From positions 1 to 18,154 of the forward strand of contig CBDUZS010000053.1 in the NCBI GenBank assembly GCA_965371785.1: a stretch of 18,154 nt of DNA, in the 5' to 3' direction. Positions 13,900 to 18,154 of this stretch are shown piece by piece. The DNA is from CBDUZS01 sp965371785 (lineage in GTDB: Bacteria > Fermentibacterota > Fermentibacteria > Fermentibacterales > JCC-6). The notes under the pieces are model-generated. The model was given only the letters and a program-made list of their open reading frames with translations. It ran no database searches and had not been told where the DNA came from. Both the position numbers and the translations under genes were made by a program. Within the stretch, counting starts at the first letter, position 1; each line of letters begins with the position of its first letter.

Positions 13900-15576
13900 A
13901 TGCCGTATCCTGAATATCTCAAGACGCTGATCAAGAAAGTCGAGGAAACCCGTCCAGCCAGGGTTGAACGGAAACAGCAGGGCGAGGAATTCCCAGCTCT
14001 GCTCCTGGATGAACGGGACTCGCTCCTCAAGGATTTCCATCCCGATTTTCGTGAAGGCACGCGTCGCAAATTGAAGGTTGGCCCCAGCAAAGGATACGCC
14101 ATCAGTAACGAGATGGCTGATCTGCTCGAGGCCGTGAGCAGAGTCTCACCCGACAAGGTGCATCTTTCTTCCCCCGATTTCGAAACCGACGTTCTCATCA
14201 TAGGTGCCGGAGGTGCCGGGACCGCTGCGGCTCTCCTCGCAGCAGAGAACGGGGCGGACGTACTGATAGCCACGAAACTCCGTCATGGTGATGCCAATAC
14301 GATGATGGCCGAGGGAGGGATTCAGGCCGCTACAAGGCGTGAGAAGGATTCCCCCTACTACCATTACCTGGACATCCTCGGCGGCGGGCATTTCAAGAAC
14401 GATCCCGAACTGGTCTACATGCTCGTGAAAGAGGCTCCGGATGCCATTCAGTGGCTCGAACGGATGGGAACGATGTTCTCGAAACATCCGGATGGCACGA
14501 TGATGACAATGCATGGCGGTGGTACATCCAGGAAGCGTATGCACTACGCAGCCGATATAACCGGTGCAGAGATCATGAGGACCATTCGCGATGAAGCCAG
14601 GAACAGAGTCGACAGGATCAAGGTCATCGAGTTCTCACCCGCGATTGAAATAGTTCTCGATGACAAGGGCAGGGCTGTTGGCGCAGTGCTCTACAACCTG
14701 GAAACAAAGGAGTACTTCTTCGCAAAGGCGAAGGCAGTCATCATTGCAACGGGAGGTTCGGGAAGGCTTCACATCCAGAAGTTCATGACGACAAACCACT
14801 ACGGAGCTACCGGTGATGGAATCGTTCTGGGTTACAGAGCAGGGGTCCCGATCTCCTTCCTTCACACCGTTCAATACCACCCAACCGGGGTTGTTTTTCC
14901 GGAGCAGGCTGAGGGTATCCTGATCACGGAGAAATTCAGAGGTGCCGGTGCCAATATCCTGAACGTCGATGGTGAGCAGTTCGTATACGAGCGGGAGCCC
15001 AGGGATGTCGAAGCAGCCTGCATAATACGCGAATGCTCCGACCTCAGGGGCAAGGGTGTTAAAACACCCACCGGCAAGGTAGCAGTCTGGCTGGACAGCC
15101 CGATGATCGATATGCTGAAAGGGGAGGGCACGGTAGAAAAGGAATTCCCCGGAAAGCACATTCTTTTCCGCAGATACGATATCGATATCTCAAAGGAACC
15201 GATGCTGGTACACCCGACCCTCCACTACCAGAACGGTGGTCTCAATATCACCAGTTCCTGCGAGACGAACGTTCCCGGCCTCTTTGCTTCAGGTGAGGTC
15301 ACGGGGGGGCTGCACGGTGAGAACAGGCTTATGGGCAACTCTCTTCTCGATGTCATCGTCTTCGGGAGAATCGCCGGAAAGAATGCTGCGGACTACGCAA
15401 ACAAGTACAAAGAGTCAGGTGGTTTCAACCTGGATCATGTAAGGAAGTACAACAAGGAAGTCGAGAAAGCCGACGTTGCTGACGGTCGGATCTCTCCGAT
15501 GATACTTCCCGACTACTCCAATCCAAAGGTCCAGGAGAGGCAGCTCACAACCGACTACTTCGGTACGCTCGTATAG
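13900..15576 (+). CDS. Fumarate reductase/succinate dehydrogenase-type flavoprotein
   Basis: 558 residues. After a 94-residue charged N-terminal extension comes the FAD motif DVLIIGAGGAG (97-107). N133 in NTMMAEGG replaces the His that carries covalent FAD in FrdA/SdhA, so FAD should be noncovalent. All five substrate residues of fumarate reductases align: H327 (QYHPTG), T343-E344 (ITEKFRG), R368 (EPRDV, the proton donor), H442 (TLHYQNGG) and R476 (HGENRLMGNS). The C-terminal helical domain is short (about 60 residues against about 150). NadB-type aspartate oxidase shares the core and is the main alternative, but no nad genes are near. TGGAGG precedes the ATG. Lying between mvhD and mvhG, it probably reduces fumarate or a similar enoate with electrons from H2; direction and substrate are inferred. 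Confidence 0.88.
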   Translation: MPYPEYLKTLIKKVEETRPARVERKQQGEEFPALLLDERDSLLKDFHPDFREGTRRKLKVGPSKGYAISNEMADLLEAVSRVSPDKVHLSSPDFETDVLIIGAGGAGTAAALLAAENGADVLIATKLRHGDANTMMAEGGIQAATRREKDSPYYHYLDILGGGHFKNDPELVYMLVKEAPDAIQWLERMGTMFSKHPDGTMMTMHGGGTSRKRMHYAADITGAEIMRTIRDEARNRVDRIKVIEFSPAIEIVLDDKGRAVGAVLYNLETKEYFFAKAKAVIIATGGSGRLHIQKFMTTNHYGATGDGIVLGYRAGVPISFLHTVQYHPTGVVFPEQAEGILITEKFRGAGANILNVDGEQFVYEREPRDVEAACIIRECSDLRGKGVKTPTGKVAVWLDSPMIDMLKGEGTVEKEFPGKHILFRRYDIDISKEPMLVHPTLHYQNGGLNITSSCETNVPGLFASGEVTGGLHGENRLMGNSLLDVIVFGRIAGKNAADYANKYKESGGFNLDHVRKYNKEVEKADVADGRISPMILPDYSNPKVQERQLTTDYFGTLV

Positions 15577-15591
15577 GCAGGGAGGGAATCA

Positions 15592-16563
15592 ATGGCTAAA
15601 CCCAAAGTCGCTCTCTACTGGGCGGCCAGCTGTGGAGGCTGCGAGATTGCTGTACTGGATATAGGAGATAAGCTGCTTGACCTGATAGCAGCGGTTGACA
15701 TCGTCTTCTGGCCCGTTGCCATCGACATCAAGTACAAGGACGTCGAAGCGATGGAGGACGGTGAAATCGACCTTTGCCTGTTCAACGGAGCCATAAGGAC
15801 ATCCGAGAATGAATACATGGCTAATCTCCTGCGGAAAAAATCAAAACTCCTGGTTGCGTACGGCTCGTGTGCATACGAGGGCTGTATTCCAGGTCTCGCC
15901 AATACCAAGACGCGCAAGGAAATATTCGAACGAACCTACATCGAGTGTGAATCTACGAACAATCCTGACAGGATTTTTCCCCAGACATCGTTCAAAGTGC
16001 CCGAGGGCGAGCTCACCTTGCCGGAGTTCTACCACACCGTCATGACACTCGATCAGGTTGTCGAAGTTGACTACTACGTTCCGGGTTGCCCTCCGGTCGC
16101 CGACCAGACATGGGCAGTGCTCACCGCGGTTCTCGAGGGAACACTTCCCGAAAAAGGAAGTGTGGTGGGAGCAGACGAGAAGATCGTCTGTGACGATTGC
16201 CCCCTCACAAAGGAGGAGAAGAAGATCTCCGAGTTCAAGAGACCCATGGAGATCATCCCCGACCCGGAGAAGTGTCTTCTCGAGCAGGGTATCTACTGCG
16301 CCGGCATCGCAACCAGAACAGGCTGCGGGGCTCTGTGTCCAACCGTTCTCATGCCATGCAGGGGATGCTACGGACCTCCACCCGGTGTAGTGGACCAGGG
16401 CGCAAAGATCGTCAGCGCGCTGGGCTCGATAATAGACTCTGAAGATCCAGATGAGGTAAAGAGGATCATGGATCAGATACCGTATCCGATAGGGTATTTC
16501 TACCGTTTCGGTCTGGCCCATTCATTACTCCGGAGGCGAACGACAGATGACTACAAAGATTAG
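15592..16563 (+). CDS. mvhG: [NiFe] hydrogenase small subunit, group 3c (MvhG)
   Basis: 323 residues without a Tat signal, so cytosolic. Proximal-cluster ligands are visible: C14 and C17 (CGGCE), C93 (YGSCAYEGC) and C166 (YVPGCPP). The C-terminal part carries eight more Cys (C200, C203, C228, C236, C245, C249, C256, C259), enough for two further [4Fe-4S] clusters as in Mvh/Frh-type small subunits. It passes electrons from the NiFe site to MvhD. GGAGGG lies ahead of the ATG. Its 3' end overlaps the large-subunit gene by 17 bases in a different frame, which indicates translational coupling of the two partners. Confidence 0.95.
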   Translation: MAKPKVALYWAASCGGCEIAVLDIGDKLLDLIAAVDIVFWPVAIDIKYKDVEAMEDGEIDLCLFNGAIRTSENEYMANLLRKKSKLLVAYGSCAYEGCIPGLANTKTRKEIFERTYIECESTNNPDRIFPQTSFKVPEGELTLPEFYHTVMTLDQVVEVDYYVPGCPPVADQTWAVLTAVLEGTLPEKGSVVGADEKIVCDDCPLTKEEKKISEFKRPMEIIPDPEKCLLEQGIYCAGIATRTGCGALCPTVLMPCRGCYGPPPGVVDQGAKIVSALGSIIDSEDPDEVKRIMDQIPYPIGYFYRFGLAHSLLRRRTTDDYKD

Positions 16564-18013
16564 CATAGACCCGATCACCCGGCTAGAGGGTCACGGCAAG
16601 ATCGAGATCTTTCTGGATGACGCCGGGAACGTCGAGAACGTCTACTTCCAGGTTCCGGAGCTGAGAGGGTTCGAAAAGTTCTGTGAGGGGCATCCCGTCG
16701 AGGAGCTTGCCAGGATCACCACCCGTATATGCGGTGTATGTCCCGAGGCTCACCACATGGCGTCTGCCAAGGCTGCCGATGCCGTGTACGGTGTGGATAT
16801 TCCCTCTACCGCAAAGAAACTCCGGGAGCTTCTGTACAGTGCCTTTTACGTAACCGATCACACAACCCACTTCTACATCCTGGGCGGACCTGATTTCATC
16901 GTTGGCCCGGATGCTGACCCGGCGGAACGGAACATCATCGGTGTCATCGGTAAGGTGGGCAAAGAGGTCGGTTTGCAGGTCATCAACACCCGGACGAGAT
17001 GTCACCACGTGATCAAGATGCTGGGCGGGAAGACGATTCACCCGGTTTCTGCCATTCCTGGCGGAGTCTCGAAGGGAATAAACGAGGAGGAGAGAGCCGA
17101 GATAGAACAGGTTGCTCGCGATGCTGTCGAGTTCGGGAAGTTCAGCCTTGATATTTTCGACAAGATCGTCCTGGGCAACGAGAACTACCTGAACATGATC
17201 CTGAGTGATGCCTATACCCACAAAACCTACAACATCGGCACCGTTGACGAGAACAACCATGTCAACTTTTACGAGGGAATGATAAGGTTCACCGATCCCG
17301 AAGGTAACGAGTTCGCCAAATTCGATGCCTCCGACTACCTCGAGCACATCGAGGAAAGGGTAGAGCCCTGGAGCTACCTCAAGTTCCCGTTCCTCAAGAA
17401 CGTTGGATGGAAAGGTTTTGTCGACGGTATGGACAGCGGCGTCTACAAGGCGACACCTCTATCGCGGCTCAACGTCGCCGACGGCATGGCAACACCGCTG
17501 GCTCAAGCCGCTTACGAGAAGTTCTACGACACACTGGGAGGAAAACCCGTCCATGCGACACTCGCGACGCACTGGGCTCGTCTTGTCGAACTCCAGTACG
17601 CCGCCGAGCGAATGCTCGAGCTGGTAACCGATCCGGAGATAACCTCCGATGAGATCCGGGTAGTACCCACGGAGACTCCATCCGAGGGTGTCGGCTGTGT
17701 TGAAGCACCGAGAGGAACACTGTTCCATCACTACTTCACCGACGAGAAGGGAATCGTTACAAAAATGAACCTGATCGTCGGAACCACCCACAACAATGCA
17801 CCCATCTGCATGTCGCTCAAGAAGGCTGCACAGAAGGTGATAAGTGGGGGCAAGGGTGTCAGCCAGGGTCTACTCAATCTTGTCGAGATGGGCTTCAGAG
17901 CTTACGACCCCTGTTTCGGCTGTGCGACGCACTCTCTCCCGGGCACGATGCCCCTGATCGTGAACGTACACGACAGCACTGGCAGCGTGATCGAGACTCT
18001 CAGGAGAGACTGA
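16547..18013 (+). CDS. mvhA: [NiFe] hydrogenase large subunit, group 3c (MvhA)
   Basis: 488 residues. The N-terminal ITRLEGHGK and RICGVCPEAHH (C62, C65) and the C-terminal DPCFGCATH (C456, C459, H462) supply the four Cys ligands of the NiFe centre; no selenocysteine is used. A 26-residue tail follows H462 and should be removed by the operon's maturation protease. The enzyme oxidises H2 or evolves it in the cytosol. Length and motifs fit the F420-non-reducing (Mvh) group, not the NAD(P)-linked group 3b/3d, and no F420 or NAD-reducing subunit is in the operon. GGAGG lies just before the ATG, inside mvhG. It is the last gene before the terminator. Confidence 0.96.
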   Translation: MTTKISIDPITRLEGHGKIEIFLDDAGNVENVYFQVPELRGFEKFCEGHPVEELARITTRICGVCPEAHHMASAKAADAVYGVDIPSTAKKLRELLYSAFYVTDHTTHFYILGGPDFIVGPDADPAERNIIGVIGKVGKEVGLQVINTRTRCHHVIKMLGGKTIHPVSAIPGGVSKGINEEERAEIEQVARDAVEFGKFSLDIFDKIVLGNENYLNMILSDAYTHKTYNIGTVDENNHVNFYEGMIRFTDPEGNEFAKFDASDYLEHIEERVEPWSYLKFPFLKNVGWKGFVDGMDSGVYKATPLSRLNVADGMATPLAQAAYEKFYDTLGGKPVHATLATHWARLVELQYAAERMLELVTDPEITSDEIRVVPTETPSEGVGCVEAPRGTLFHHYFTDEKGIVTKMNLIVGTTHNNAPICMSLKKAAQKVISGGKGVSQGLLNLVEMGFRAYDPCFGCATHSLPGTMPLIVNVHDSTGSVIETLRRD

Positions 18014-18042
18014 GCGGCAGCGGACTGGTTTAGAACGAGAGA

Positions 18043-18072
18043 AGGGGCATGCGATGCATGCCCCTCACTTTT
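18043..18072 (+). terminator. Rho-independent terminator of the hydrogenase operon
   Basis: A 10-bp perfect stem (18043-18052 with 18056-18065, core GGGGCATGC) closes a 3-base loop and is followed by CACTTTT. It lies 30 bases after the mvhA stop. The stem is strong and the T tract short. Confidence 0.8.
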
Positions 18073-18154
18073 CCATAAGTTAATCGATGAGACGCATGGG
18101 AGATGTGCAGGCTAGACGTTTGTATCCTGCCACTTCAAAAGGCACTCGGGTTTG

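Noticed and set aside
13900..15576. L-aspartate oxidase (NadB) as the primary call
   Set aside because: The core is shared, but the gene lies inside an hdr/mvh operon next to a TfrB-like iron-sulfur subunit, with no nadA or nadC; NadB needs no such partner. Kept as the alternative.
15592..18013. F420-reducing (Frh) or NAD(P)-linked (group 3b/3d) hydrogenase
   Set aside because: No FrhB, diaphorase or NAD-binding subunit is encoded; MvhD and HdrA are, which points to group 3c.
18080..18154. A minus-strand frame open from the right edge to a TAA at 18080-18082 (about 24 codons), plus a second minus frame ending near 18115
   Set aside because: It could be the tail of a convergent gene beyond the window, but 24 codons are easily open by chance and two frames compete, so neither is called.
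1..18154. Insertion sequences, CRISPR arrays, tRNA or rRNA genes, phage genes
   Set aside because: No transposase, integrase, regularly spaced repeats, cloverleaf sequence or rRNA-like stretch was seen on either strand.

Overview
The window looks bacterial: dense gene packing, ATGA/TGATG start-stop overlaps, Shine-Dalgarno sites of the AGGAGG type, a mid-range base composition, and an anaerobic gene set rich in iron-sulfur proteins. There is no rRNA, tRNA or other phylogenetic marker. The Hdr/Mvh hydrogenase genes, the pseudopilin-like small exported proteins, and a C-terminal tail ending in Trp-Gly-Ala-Ile-Lys on the minus strand near the left edge suggest a fermentative member of a candidate phylum near the FCB group (Fermentibacterota-like). 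That assignment is from memory and weak.

Layout. (1) 1-355: no intact gene; a 56-66 codon minus-strand remnant of a secreted protein (70-267) and a possible promoter. (2) 356-4821, plus strand: a compact run of seven genes: a 19-cysteine ferredoxin-like protein, a GHKL-ATPase-like protein, an alkyltransferase-like (ATL) protein, a small cupin, an M3 metallopeptidase, a single-domain asparaginase homologue and a membrane-anchored pseudopilin-like protein. (3) 5037-8652: single genes on alternating strands: a PAS-only protein, a TauE/SafE-type permease (minus), a small Cys-dependent phosphatase, a cation/proton antiporter (minus) and a lipoprotein with a pseudopilin-like domain. (4) 8681-18072, plus strand: a nine-gene hydrogenase operon with its own promoter (TTGACT-N18-TATGAT) and a clear terminal hairpin.

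The operon in part 4 is the main result. Its order is hydrogenase maturation protease, HdrC, HdrB, HdrA, MvhD, a [2Fe-2S]/2x[4Fe-4S] protein, a fumarate-reductase-type flavoprotein, MvhG, MvhA. The canonical mvhD-mvhG-mvhA block is split by a two-gene fumarate-reductase-like pair. The flavoprotein keeps all five residues that bind or protonate the dicarboxylate in fumarate reductases. The iron-sulfur partner resembles the front half of thiol:fumarate reductase subunit TfrB without its HdrB-like back half. The simplest reading is an H2-linked, HdrA-based flavin-bifurcating complex in which fumarate (or a related enoate) replaces the CoM-S-S-CoB heterodisulfide as high-potential acceptor while ferredoxin is reduced at low potential. 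The genes and residues are seen directly; the joint complex and its substrate are inference.
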